Program-made: the position numbers and the translations under genes | Part shown: positions 54,785 to 63,490 of the stretch, piece by piece | Layout of the letters: every line of letters starts with the position of its first letter | Numbering within the stretch: position 1 is the first letter of the stretch | Source: Myxococcales bacterium | GTDB taxonomy: Bacteria > Myxococcota > UBA796 > SXON01 | Assembly (NCBI GenBank): GCA_009692585.1 | Contig: SHYX01000006.1 | Coordinates: forward strand, 62,001-126,000 | Direction of reading: 5' to 3' | DNA length: 64,000 nt | The notes under the pieces: generated by a model | What the model was told of the DNA's origin: nothing | The model's database searches: none | What the model saw: only the letters and a program-made list of their open reading frames with translations

Positions 54785-56914
54785 CTAGTCGCGGTTGCTG
54801 CGGGCCTGTGCGAAGACCCTGACGAACGCGGTGAGCAGGAAGACACCGCCGAGGACGACGGCTGCGAGCACCCACCAGTTGTCCTTGATCTCGCGCGTGG
54901 CCGCGGTGGCGACCGTGAGCGACCCCCACTGCGCCTTGGCTGCGACGTCGAGCGTGCGGATGTCCCCGTCGGCGGAGACGATGGCCACGTTGCCATCGAG
55001 CTTCTTGACCTTGCCGAGGTCGGTTATCGCCTCGACCAGGGGGCCGAGGCCGTCCTCCCGCATGGCGCGCAGTACCAGCACCGCACGCTCGGCGTTGGCG
55101 GGAGAGAAGCCCTCCTCGATGGTGCCATACGGTGACCCGACCGTGGCGTTGAGGAGCACCTCCTTGCCCCTCGCGAGGAGGCGCTCGGGCCCGCCGGTCA
55201 GGGTCAGCGCGCCCGACCCGGCCAGACTGTCGTACAGCGCGTTGGCGGTGGCGTCGACGAGCACGATGAAGTGTTTGTCCTGACGGTCGGCAAAGGTCAC
55301 GTCCACGGCACGCAGCAGCGAGAAGTCAGGCGCCGGGGCGTGTGTCAGCCGGCCGAGCCGCGCCGCGAGCACCAGCCCCGCCGATGCGGCCCGGCCATCC
55401 GGCGAGTCGGGCAGCACCGCGACGGTCCCGCCGCCGGACGGGAACGCCGTCAGCGGCCACATGCCGTGGCGCAACAGCCCCAGATCGGGCATCTCCGCGA
55501 CGTGGTCCCGGGCGAGGTCGATGGTGGTCGTGGCGTAGATCGTGCCCCACAACTGTTTGTCGGACACGCGCTCACACTCGTCGAACTCGCGCGGGAAGAG
55601 GTGAAACACGAGGTCGACGTTGGCGGCAGGCTGGACCAGGTCCTGGGGAAGGGGGACGGAGACCGAGGCCGTCGCCTCGCCGGACACCTTGTCCAACGGA
55701 ACGCTCCGCAACGTGAGGCCGCCGAGGCGCACCTCCATCGTGGACAGCCGGCTGTCCAGTTGGGCCGAGTAGGCGTAATCCACCCGGATCGTCCCGCCAC
55801 CGGGCTGGGCGAGCGCGTCGCCCTCCAGACGCAGGGGTACGCGGATGCTCACAGGGTAGTAGCCCCGTACGGTCTGGGCGGCGATGCCCAGGTCGGCGAG
55901 CGTGAACTTGGCGGCCGGGGGGGCCGCCAGCGGGTTCTGACGAGTCGGCGGGGGGTTGGCGGGGGTCACCGCGTTGACGTAGGACACCTTGCCGGAGAGC
56001 ACCTGGTACCGATCCTGCCCGGCGAGGGCCAGCGCCGCTCGCTGTAGACCCACCGAACCCCCACCGGTGACGATGATCACCGGGAGCGTCGGATCGTTCG
56101 GGTTGGGAATCATCGCCACCAGGCCCTGATCGTCCGCCAGCTCCGACACCCCGGCCAGCGCCAACGCTTCGGGCACCTCCGCGGCCGTCCCGACGATGAG
56201 CGCTGGAGTGAGCGCGGCCGCGGCGGTGGCCACCGGGTCGGCGGCTTCCACCTGGCGATAGTCGGCGAGGCGTCCAAGGGCGAACCCGACCACCCCGAGC
56301 GCCTCCACCGTGTCGCGAGACGGTCCGCCAGGCGTGACGAGCGTCACCAGCGTGGGTCCGTATCCGAGCTTGTCGACGAGCGGGTACGGCCACTGGAGCA
56401 GCTCGGCGTCGATCGGCTTGCGGACATAGGCCAGCTCGATCCAGGTGCTGGTCTTGATGCGCGTCCACAGCGCGGCGTCGAAGGGGTCTTCACAATCGTC
56501 GGTGTAGTGCTGGACCACGTCGAACTGGAGCTTGTTGTAGTCGTCGAGCATTCCCCGTGGCACCCGGACGTCCGCCTGCCCGGAGAGCACGTTGTCCGCA
56601 GTCAGCGTCACCGTGCCGATGGGGTTGTCGTTCACCGAGATGGTGAGGTGGGAGCGATCGGGGATGAGCGCCGCGGAGTGTTCGAATTCCACGTGCACGA
56701 CCGGGTCGGCGATGAGCATCCAGCCCCGCGGCCGGGTGAACGTGATGCTGCGGCTGGCATGCACGCCGTCGAGACGGAGATCGTCGCCGAGGAAGAACTC
56801 GTCGGCCAACGAGGCCTGGTAGACGCCAGACGCCGGCGGGAACTCGTCCGGGGCGGCGCTCGCCGGCGACACGAGCCCGAAGAGCAGGGCGAGAGAGAAG
56901 GGGAGATTACGCAT
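54785..56914 (-). CDS. bcsB: Cellulose synthase periplasmic subunit BcsB
   Basis: 709 aa. Signal peptide MRNLPFSLALLFGLVSPASA, two carbohydrate-binding and flavodoxin-like repeats (SITFTRPRGWMLIADPVVHV; FEHSAALIPDRSHLTISVND; LQFDVVQHYTDDCEDPFDAA; VSVPLPQDLVQPAANVDLVF; HLFPREFDECERVSDKQLWG), and a C-terminal membrane anchor (NWWVLAAVVLGGVFLLTAFV) that docks to BcsA. Though sometimes called c-di-GMP-binding, the c-di-GMP site is on BcsA. The ATG overlaps the end of the zinc-ribbon gene by eight bases. Confidence 0.94.
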   Translation of the reverse strand: MRNLPFSLALLFGLVSPASAAPDEFPPASGVYQASLADEFFLGDDLRLDGVHASRSITFTRPRGWMLIADPVVHVEFEHSAALIPDRSHLTISVNDNPIGTVTLTADNVLSGQADVRVPRGMLDDYNKLQFDVVQHYTDDCEDPFDAALWTRIKTSTWIELAYVRKPIDAELLQWPYPLVDKLGYGPTLVTLVTPGGPSRDTVEALGVVGFALGRLADYRQVEAADPVATAAAALTPALIVGTAAEVPEALALAGVSELADDQGLVAMIPNPNDPTLPVIIVTGGGSVGLQRAALALAGQDRYQVLSGKVSYVNAVTPANPPPTRQNPLAAPPAAKFTLADLGIAAQTVRGYYPVSIRVPLRLEGDALAQPGGGTIRVDYAYSAQLDSRLSTMEVRLGGLTLRSVPLDKVSGEATASVSVPLPQDLVQPAANVDLVFHLFPREFDECERVSDKQLWGTIYATTTIDLARDHVAEMPDLGLLRHGMWPLTAFPSGGGTVAVLPDSPDGRAASAGLVLAARLGRLTHAPAPDFSLLRAVDVTFADRQDKHFIVLVDATANALYDSLAGSGALTLTGGPERLLARGKEVLLNATVGSPYGTIEEGFSPANAERAVLVLRAMREDGLGPLVEAITDLGKVKKLDGNVAIVSADGDIRTLDVAAKAQWGSLTVATAATREIKDNWWVLAAVVLGGVFLLTAFVRVFAQARSNRD

Positions 56915-57506
56915 TGTTGAGCTCCTCGCCGGCCTGGGAGAGGACGGCGTAAACGGATTCCAGACGCTGGGAGAGCTCGCTCGGGCTGACGCCGGAGCTG
57001 AGCTGAAAGCGAATCGAGGCGAGTTCGAGGACGGCCGAGTGGAGCTTGACCTCCACGCTGGCCAGGTTGGGGGCCCGGTCCTTCTCCCCGTAGACCTGCC
57101 AATGCTGGCGGCACGACGACAACCGGTCGTTCCAATCAGGCGTCAGCGCCCCCCCCTCCGCCAGGGTCTTGCGCATCTCGTCCGAAAGTCCGATGAGAAC
57201 GGTGCGGGCGCGCCGGAGCTCGTCCGAGCGCTCGACGTGCACCGACGTCGTCCAGCCGCTGTGCTGGGAGGGGACCGTAAACGGCCGTGTGACCGGCTCC
57301 CACCAGAAGAAGAGGACCAGCCCCAGGCAGAGCAGGGCCATCGGCGCGGGCAGGGCCTGCAAGAAACTCGGGCGCTCATCTTCGTCCTCGGGCCAATCGT
57401 CGGCGCGAGCCCGGATGCCCGGCCAGGGGCATCGGCACACCCGACAAACGGGCGCCGGGACCAGATTGGTCGTCCGGCAGAGCGGACATTCCCACTCGGT
57501 CCTCAT
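56907..57506 (-). CDS. Zinc-ribbon membrane protein inside bcs operon, unknown
   Basis: 199 aa. The N-terminus MRTEWECPLCRTTNLVPAPV then CRVCRCPWPG has two CxxC pairs (residues 7-10 and 21-24), a zinc-ribbon or RanBP2-like knuckle. An acidic linker (WPEDEDERP) precedes one membrane helix (ALPAPMALLCLGLVLFFWW ~ 52-70), and ~130 residues of predicted coiled-coil/helix follow (DELRRARTVLIGLSDEMRKT; QRLESVYAVLSQAGEELNNA). This gives a cytoplasmic zinc domain and a periplasmic helical domain. The ATG overlaps the bcsA stop (ATGA) and the end overlaps bcsB, so it is made in step with the synthase. No known Bcs accessory protein (BcsQ, E, F, G, D) matches it. A role in assembling or regulating BcsA-BcsB is inference. 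Confidence 0.7.
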   Translation of the reverse strand: MRTEWECPLCRTTNLVPAPVCRVCRCPWPGIRARADDWPEDEDERPSFLQALPAPMALLCLGLVLFFWWEPVTRPFTVPSQHSGWTTSVHVERSDELRRARTVLIGLSDEMRKTLAEGGALTPDWNDRLSSCRQHWQVYGEKDRAPNLASVEVKLHSAVLELASIRFQLSSGVSPSELSQRLESVYAVLSQAGEELNNA

Positions 57507-59599
57507 GCGTCCGCCTGCTGCTCGTCGTCGCGCAGGCTCAGCACCAGCGCGCGCCACGGCGCGTAGACCACCGTCAGCAGCGACTGCAGCGGGTGCTGGC
57601 TCAGCGGGCGATGCGTCCACGAGTCAGCCTCGGAGAACATCAGCTCCACCAGCGTTGCCTCCTGATCGCGCGTCAGCTCCTTGAACTCGACCCGCAGTTC
57701 GGCCTCTCCCTGGGTAACAAAGCGCCTGACCACCACACCCGAGACGCCGCGGATCGCGGAGAACCCGCCCTCCACGTCGACCATGACCTCCTTGGCGTCG
57801 AGCGGAAAGCTGGGCAGGCGCAGGCGGACGCCGCCCTCGCTCATGTCGATGGTCTCGCCCACCATGAGCCCGAGCTCTGGACGGTCGGGCACCGTCACCC
57901 GCACCAGGTGCTCACGCCGCACCCGCCACGTCCGACGACGCTGGGGTCGTTCCAGGGCCACCATCACCGCCGCGGACAGGATCGCGAGGTTGTAGAGATT
58001 CCACAGCGCCGTCACCACCAGCGTTCCCCGCTCTTCCGGGTAGAGCTCCCACCGGGCCGGGGTGACGATGAGCCCGGCGACGCAAAGCAGCAGCAGGAGA
58101 AGGTTCGGCGCCGCGTGCCGCAGGTCGTACGAGGCTCGATCGAGCTGGCTGCCCTTCACCGTGACGTTGAAGCTGCCACTTCGAGGAGCGATGAACGCCA
58201 TCGTCGTGACCACGGCCGTATACGGCGCCAGGGACGTCTCGTACACCTCGGCCCAGAAGGCATGCCGGACCGAGCGCGACACCGCGAGCCCGCCGATGAG
58301 GCTCAGGAAGATGTGCGGTATGCCGTACGCGATGACCTCCCATGGGTTGGCACGCAGCGGGTGAACGCCGAAGAGCAGGAACAGCGTGGGCGCGGTGAGG
58401 TACACCATCCGCGGGATGCCGAACTGGAAGTGTTGAATCGCGTTGAGGTAGTTGAGCCGCTGCGCCCAGGTCAGGCCCCGCTTGAACAGCGGATTGTCAA
58501 GGCGGAGGATCTGGGTCATCCCGCGTGCCCAGCGCATCCGCTGCGCAACGTGGAAGGCGTAGCGCTCCGTGGCCAGCCCGGCCGCTTGGGGAATGTCCAG
58601 GTAGGCGGAGCGCCAACCCTCCGCGTGGAGCCGCAACGAGGTGTGCGCGTCCTCGGTGACGGTCTCCACGGCGATACCGCCCACGCTCTCGATCGCCGAC
58701 CGCCGCAGGACCGCGCAGCTCCCGCAGAAAAAGGCCGAATTCCAGAAGTCGTTCCCGATCTGGACGGCGTGGTAGAACATCTCCTGCTCGGGAGGGACGA
58801 CGCCCTCCAGCCAGAGGTTTCGTTCGAAGGGATCAGGATTGTAGAAGTGGTGAGGGGTCTGGACCAGCCCGCACCGCGGGTCGTCCACCAGAAATCCCAT
58901 GGTGAGGCGGAGAAAGCTGCGCACGGGCACGTGGTCGCAATCGAAGACGGCGATGTACTCGCCGGTGGTCACCTTCAGCGCCGCGTTGATGTTCCCCGCC
59001 TTGGCGTGCCGGTTGTCCCCGCGCGTGAGGTACTGCACCCCCAGCTCGGCCGCGAGGGCCTTCATCTCCGGGCGCCGTCCGTCGTCGAGCACGTAGACCG
59101 CCTTGCGCGGCCAGTCGATGGCGCGGGCGCCGATGATGGTCCGCCGGACGATCTCGACACCCTCGTTGAACGTGGGAATGTAGACGTCCACGCTCGGGAG
59201 CACCTCGTCGGCCGGGAGCGGCCGCGGCACCCGCGGCTGCATGATCGAGGTCTGGAAATAGCCCAGGATCAGGACGCCGACGCCGTACATCTCCGCGGCG
59301 TACAATAGGAGGCTGAGCACGGTGTCGGCGGGGTTGTCGAGTGCCAGCGTCGCGAGCCCACGCCATACGACGTACCGCACCGACATACACACGCTCAGCA
59401 GCGCCACCGCCAGGCGCCAGTTCGGGAGTCGCCGCAGCGTCCACACCGAAACCGCCATCACCACCGCGGAGATGATGGCATGAGACCGCAACGGCAGCTC
59501 CGCGAACGCAAAGATACATGCTGGAAGCAAAGAGAATACCACGCACGCCGCAAGCAACACCGGTGACGCGACAGCCTCTCGCATGAGGCGATCGATCAT
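57503..59599 (-). CDS. bcsA: Cellulose synthase catalytic subunit BcsA with PilZ domain
   Basis: 698 aa GT2 processive glycosyltransferase that polymerises UDP-glucose and extrudes the chain through its own membrane channel. Catalytic signatures: DDG at 172-174, DCD at 220-222, TED at 315-317 and QRMRW at 353-357. There are about eight membrane helices around the GT domain. The C-terminal PilZ domain has RRRTWRVRREH (554-564, RxxxR) and DMSEGGVRL (585 on), the residues that bind c-di-GMP and open the active site. MIDRLM is used as the start; an open frame continues ~45 codons further without a better start. First gene of the bcs operon. Confidence 0.95.
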   Translation of the reverse strand: MIDRLMREAVASPVLLAACVVFSLLPACIFAFAELPLRSHAIISAVVMAVSVWTLRRLPNWRLAVALLSVCMSVRYVVWRGLATLALDNPADTVLSLLLYAAEMYGVGVLILGYFQTSIMQPRVPRPLPADEVLPSVDVYIPTFNEGVEIVRRTIIGARAIDWPRKAVYVLDDGRRPEMKALAAELGVQYLTRGDNRHAKAGNINAALKVTTGEYIAVFDCDHVPVRSFLRLTMGFLVDDPRCGLVQTPHHFYNPDPFERNLWLEGVVPPEQEMFYHAVQIGNDFWNSAFFCGSCAVLRRSAIESVGGIAVETVTEDAHTSLRLHAEGWRSAYLDIPQAAGLATERYAFHVAQRMRWARGMTQILRLDNPLFKRGLTWAQRLNYLNAIQHFQFGIPRMVYLTAPTLFLLFGVHPLRANPWEVIAYGIPHIFLSLIGGLAVSRSVRHAFWAEVYETSLAPYTAVVTTMAFIAPRSGSFNVTVKGSQLDRASYDLRHAAPNLLLLLLCVAGLIVTPARWELYPEERGTLVVTALWNLYNLAILSAAVMVALERPQRRRTWRVRREHLVRVTVPDRPELGLMVGETIDMSEGGVRLRLPSFPLDAKEVMVDVEGGFSAIRGVSGVVVRRFVTQGEAELRVEFKELTRDQEATLVELMFSEADSWTHRPLSQHPLQSLLTVVYAPWRALVLSLRDDEQQADA

Positions 59600-59678
59600 G
59601 GCCGCGACGGGCGACCACGCGGACTGCTGGGGCTTGAGAGTATCCAATGCTGGGGCTGACGAGTGGAACAATATGGAG

Positions 59679-59707
59679 GGCTGCCGGCGAAGTAAAGTGT
59701 GGCAGCC
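59679..59707. promoter_or_regulatory. Inverted repeat in the bcsA-kinase intergenic region
   Basis: GGCTGCC at 59679-59685 and its reverse complement GGCAGCC at 59701-59707, 15 bases apart, within the 218-bp divergent gap. It is ~80 bp upstream of bcsA and ~110 bp upstream of the kinase start. The dyad could be an operator for a dimeric regulator, or simply a hairpin. No other copies were noticed. The AT-rich bases around it (CAATATGG, AAGTAAAGTG) are unusual for this genome and fit a promoter region. Confidence 0.35.
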
Positions 59708-59817
59708 TGCCTCAGCGTTTCGGACGCGGACCACTATCGTGATACGGTGGGGATCATCGTGCAGTCCCTGCGAGTTCGATTACCGTCGTCAGACGCCGCC
59801 CGGCCGGGCGCACGGCG

Positions 59818-61353
59818 ATGGCGCGCATGACGCACGATTCTGAGGCTCAACCCGACCGCGATCCGATGATCGGCCGCACGGTCGACGGGCGATATCGCGT
59901 GATCTCGGCGCTCGCACGCGGCGGCATGAGTCGCGTCTATCGGGCCGAACAACACCCGCTCGGACGGACGGTCGCGCTGAAGGTAATGGCGGTTTCAGGT
60001 GACGACGATCAAGAGGCCGAGTTCCGTCGCCGCTTCCAGCTCGAAGCGTCGGTCAGCGCGCGGCTGACGCACCCCAACACGGTGCGCGTATTCGATCACG
60101 GCGCCGTCGGCGACGAGCTCCTGTACATCGCGATGGAGTACCTGGACGGGCGCACGCTCCACCAGGTCATCAAGGCCGAAGCACCGTTGTCCGCGACGCG
60201 GGTGGTCAACCTGGCCCGGCAGATGTGCGGCTCGTTGCGTGAGGCCCACTCCCTCAGCCTCATCCACCGCGATCTCAAACCGGCCAACGTGGTGCTGATG
60301 CGTCACGGGGACGACGAGGACTTCGTCAAGGTTCTCGATTTCGGGCTCGTCAAACACCTTCGCACCAACGACGAACTGACCGGAGTGGATGCGGTCGTCG
60401 GTTCGCCGTCGTTCATGTCACCCGAGCAGATCCGGGCCGAACGCCTCGACGGGCGTACCGACATCTACTCCCTGGGGGTGATCCTCTACGCGTGCGTCGC
60501 GGGGAAACCCCCGTTTGTGGCTGATACATCGGTGGGCGTGCTGCTCGCCCACCTGAATCACGAGCCCCCGACGCTCAACCAGAACACGCCCGCCCTCCTG
60601 GAGAGCCCCAGCCTGCAATGGGTGATCCTCACCTGCCTCGCCAAGAACGCCGCCGACCGCTTCGCCGACATCGACGAGGTCATTCGCGCCCTCCGCATCT
60701 GCGAGGCCGAGTTGCGGGGAGAGGCGTGGAGCCCGTCGAAGTTGTCGGCGGGACGAATCGTACGGGAGGAAGCGCGGGCATCCCGCCCGGCCCGAGCTGC
60801 CGTACCGGCAGAGCCCAGCGGCTCGACGATCATCTCGGCCATCCGCAGCCGTCGAGTTCCGCTCCTGGCGGCGACCGGGGCCTTTGCCGGGCTCGCGACC
60901 ATGGGTGCGCTGGTGCTCACCCTGGTGCTCGGGGTGTGGGCGTGGAAACAGCGTACGGCGGACCCGGTAGCGGCGCCCGCGACGCCTGCAGTGGCGGTCC
61001 CGGCCGCCCCGTTCGGTCCGGTCCGGCTCTCGAGCGTCCCCGACGGAGCGCGGCTCACCCGCGGTGGGGTCGCGTTGGGCGTCGCGCCGCTGGACCTGGC
61101 GATCCCCCAGGGCGAAGTCTGGGAGGTGAGCGTCGAGGCCGACGGCTACGCGGCCACCGCGATCAGGGTACCCTGGGATGCCAGGCGCCAGGAGGTGATC
61201 CTCCGCCCCGACCCGGCGCCCGCGCGTGCCAGGCCGACCATCGCCCGCAAGGACGACCCGGTGCCCGTGGCACCTGCGGAGCCGGAGCCAGTCGCCGCGC
61301 CCCCGGCCGGGTCGCGCTCCACCGGCGACCTGAAGGACCCGTGGTCGCCGTGA
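59818..61353 (+). CDS. Transmembrane Ser/Thr protein kinase with PEGA domain
   Basis: 511 aa; ATG at 59827 is an alternative start. Kinase domain residues ~25-290: Gly loop LARGGMSRVYRAEQ, Lys55 in VALKV, Glu76, HRDLKPANV (150-158) and DFG at 174-176, then SPSFMSPEQ; all catalytic residues are intact. A membrane helix (GAFAGLATMGALVLTLVLGV ~ 346-368) leads to a short Pro/Ala spacer and a PEGA domain (VRLSSVPDGARLTRGGVALG; VSVEADGYAATAIRVPWDA) outside the membrane. It heads a plus-strand operon of exported proteins and diverges from bcsA. Confidence 0.93.
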   Translation: MARMTHDSEAQPDRDPMIGRTVDGRYRVISALARGGMSRVYRAEQHPLGRTVALKVMAVSGDDDQEAEFRRRFQLEASVSARLTHPNTVRVFDHGAVGDELLYIAMEYLDGRTLHQVIKAEAPLSATRVVNLARQMCGSLREAHSLSLIHRDLKPANVVLMRHGDDEDFVKVLDFGLVKHLRTNDELTGVDAVVGSPSFMSPEQIRAERLDGRTDIYSLGVILYACVAGKPPFVADTSVGVLLAHLNHEPPTLNQNTPALLESPSLQWVILTCLAKNAADRFADIDEVIRALRICEAELRGEAWSPSKLSAGRIVREEARASRPARAAVPAEPSGSTIISAIRSRRVPLLAATGAFAGLATMGALVLTLVLGVWAWKQRTADPVAAPATPAVAVPAAPFGPVRLSSVPDGARLTRGGVALGVAPLDLAIPQGEVWEVSVEADGYAATAIRVPWDARRQEVILRPDPAPARARPTIARKDDPVPVAPAEPEPVAAPPAGSRSTGDLKDPWSP

Positions 61354-62072
61354 GCCTCTTCGCGGTTGCGTTGTGGTGCACCGCCCAGGCGGCGGGCGGC
61401 GACGACGCGCGCGCCCGGGAGCTCTATGAAAACGGCGCCATCCTGTACGAGGAAGGCCGCTACGAAGACGCTGTCGTCGCGTTCGAACAGGCCTACCGCC
61501 TCAGCGGCCGTCCGGCGCTCCTGTTCAACATCGCCAACGCGTTGGAACGGGCGGGTCGGTGGAGCGAGGCTCTCGACGTGCTCTCCCGCTATCGGGCCTA
61601 CGCCGCCGCGGACGAGCGGGAGACCCTGGATCGGCGCATCACCAACCTCGAGCGCCGGATCGCCGAGACCAGGTCCACGGTCAGGCCAGAGCCCGCCCCG
61701 GACAAGGTGCGCTCCGCCACGCCGATTCCCTCTCTCCCCACGATGACGTCGCCGTTCCTGCGACCGCTGCCGCTGACGCTCGCCGGCGGCGGCGTGGTGT
61801 CGCTCGGGGCCAGCGCCCTCTTCGGGGGCATCGCGCTCGGCGCGCACGACGACGCCTCGACCGGCTGCGCCCGAGACCTGGGCGGCGCCCTCCGTTGCAA
61901 TGAGACCGCATCCACCGCGCTCGCAGACGAGGCGGGGACCGCGCTGGCCGCCGACGTCCTGCTTGGGGTCGGAGTGGTCGGGCTCGGGGCCGGCCTGGGG
62001 CTGGCGCTGTTCGGCGAGGGCGGCGTCATCTCCCTCGGCCCCGGCTACGTGCTGGCGGGGGGGGAGTTCTGA
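61350..62072 (+). CDS. Exported TPR protein of kinase operon
   Basis: 240 aa from a GTG overlapping the kinase stop (GTGA); a GTG nine bases earlier is also possible. Signal MSLFAVALWCTAQAAGGDDA is followed by a TPR pair (ARELYENGAILYEEGRYEDA; LLFNIANALERAGRWSEALD). The C-terminus has two hydrophobic glycine-rich stretches (LAGGGVVSLGASALFGGIAL; DVLLGVGVVGLGAGLGLALF), which would anchor it in the inner membrane. The TPR plus two-TM plan is common in myxobacterial proteins linked to Ser/Thr kinases. The partner is likely the upstream kinase; the role is unknown. Confidence 0.75.
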   Translation: MSLFAVALWCTAQAAGGDDARARELYENGAILYEEGRYEDAVVAFEQAYRLSGRPALLFNIANALERAGRWSEALDVLSRYRAYAAADERETLDRRITNLERRIAETRSTVRPEPAPDKVRSATPIPSLPTMTSPFLRPLPLTLAGGGVVSLGASALFGGIALGAHDDASTGCARDLGGALRCNETASTALADEAGTALAADVLLGVGVVGLGAGLGLALFGEGGVISLGPGYVLAGGEF

Positions 62073-63490
62073 TGCTGATGGGGATGCTGGCCCTGGGCGC
62101 GTGCAGCTTCGGCGTGACCGACTGGACGGCGTGCGACAGCCCCGCCCAATGCCGCGAGGCCTTCGGCTTCGGCCACACCTGCGGCGATACCGGTTTCTGC
62201 GTGGCCGTCGCCGACGAGCCCCGATGCGAAGCAACGTGGCCGGAAGACCTGCTGCTCCGCCCCGAGGAGTACGCCGACGTCCTGGTGGTCGGCAGCCTCT
62301 TCGATCACAGCACCGACCTTCCCGAGCTCCTTTCCGCGCGCCTCGCCGTCAAGCAGGCCGACGAGAGCGACGGCGTGGACGGCCGCACCGTCGGGCTGGT
62401 GCAGTGCAGCTACCAGGAGGACTTCCAGCGCGACGGACTCACCGCCGACGAGGCGGCGCTGGCGATGGCCGACCACCTCGTTTCGCTTGGCGCCTACGCG
62501 ATCGTGGGGCCGGCCACCTCCGGCGTCACCGAGGCCGTTTATAATGGCGTCGCGATACGTCCGCTGTTCATCTCCCCCTCCGCCACGAGCCCGGCGCTGA
62601 CCTACCTGGACGCGCCCGATCGGCCCGCCGGCGGGGCTGGATTGTTGTGGCGCACGGCACCACCCGACTCCCTCCAAGGCAAGGTGCTCGCTGACCAGGT
62701 GGCCGCCGCCTTGGGCACCGACGACCAGCACATCGCGCTGGTGTACCAGCTCGGACCCTACGGCGAGGGGCTGGCCCAGGTGTTCGTGGAGAACTGGGCC
62801 AGCGTCACCCACATCGTCGACCGCCTGCCCTACGAAAACGACACCCAACGCGCCAGCGCCGCCAGCGCGGCCGCGGACGCCACCTACGCCGCCATCGTCT
62901 TCATCTCCAGCGATCTTCCCGACGTCAGCTCCTTCCTGGCCAGCCTCGCCGCCGACGGCGATGTGCCCAACACGCCGATCTTCCTGGCCGACGCCGCCCG
63001 CGACGCCGAACTCCTCTCCGACACCGTCGACACCGACGCCGAAGCGCTGTGGCCGAACATCAGGATCACGTCGCCGGCGGTGCCGTCCGGCAACCAGTAT
63101 GACGCCTTTGCCGCGGCGTACTCCGGGGCGTTCGACGGAAAGTCGGCCAGCGACTCCTCCTACGCGGCCTACGCCTACGACGCCGCGTGGCTGACCCTGT
63201 ACGGTGCGTCGTGGGCGCTCGCCGAGGGCCTCCCGATCACCTCGGCGGACGCCGCGGCGGGTCTGCGTCACCTCAGCGACAAGGCCGCCGACCGCATCGA
63301 ACTCGGTCCCGTCGACTGGAATCGCGCGCAGGCCGCCTTCGCCGAGTACGGAGCCATCGACGCCGTGGGCGCGTCCGGCGAGCTCGATTTCGACCCCGAG
63401 ACCGAAGAAACGGCCGGGCCCATCGAGGTGTGGGGGATCCGGAACGACGGCGAGCCCGAGTTCTACGTCACGGCGCTCGTGGCGCCGTGA
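62072..63490 (+). CDS. Substrate-binding-protein-like lipoprotein (LivK-type fold)
   Basis: 472 aa with lipoprotein signal MLMGMLALGAC (Cys11), then a small Cys-rich module (ACDSPAQCREAFGFGHTCGD then TGFCV) and a type 1 periplasmic-binding-protein domain: VLVVGSLFDHSTDLPELLSA, HLVSLGAYAIVGPATSGVTE (the GP-x-x-S site) and IRPLFISPSATSPALTYLD, followed by YGEGLAQVFVENW and FAAAYSGAFDG. Related proteins bind branched-chain amino acids or amides for ABC import, but no permease genes are present, so a sensing role for the nearby kinase is more likely. ATG overlaps the previous stop. Confidence 0.85.
   Translation: MLMGMLALGACSFGVTDWTACDSPAQCREAFGFGHTCGDTGFCVAVADEPRCEATWPEDLLLRPEEYADVLVVGSLFDHSTDLPELLSARLAVKQADESDGVDGRTVGLVQCSYQEDFQRDGLTADEAALAMADHLVSLGAYAIVGPATSGVTEAVYNGVAIRPLFISPSATSPALTYLDAPDRPAGGAGLLWRTAPPDSLQGKVLADQVAAALGTDDQHIALVYQLGPYGEGLAQVFVENWASVTHIVDRLPYENDTQRASAASAAADATYAAIVFISSDLPDVSSFLASLAADGDVPNTPIFLADAARDAELLSDTVDTDAEALWPNIRITSPAVPSGNQYDAFAAAYSGAFDGKSASDSSYAAYAYDAAWLTLYGASWALAEGLPITSADAAAGLRHLSDKAADRIELGPVDWNRAQAAFAEYGAIDAVGASGELDFDPETEETAGPIEVWGIRNDGEPEFYVTALVAP

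Noticed and set aside
62072..63490. An ABC amino-acid importer operon
   Set aside because: Only the binding-protein-like gene is present; neighbours are a kinase and unknown exported proteins, not permeases or ATPases, at least up to the right edge.
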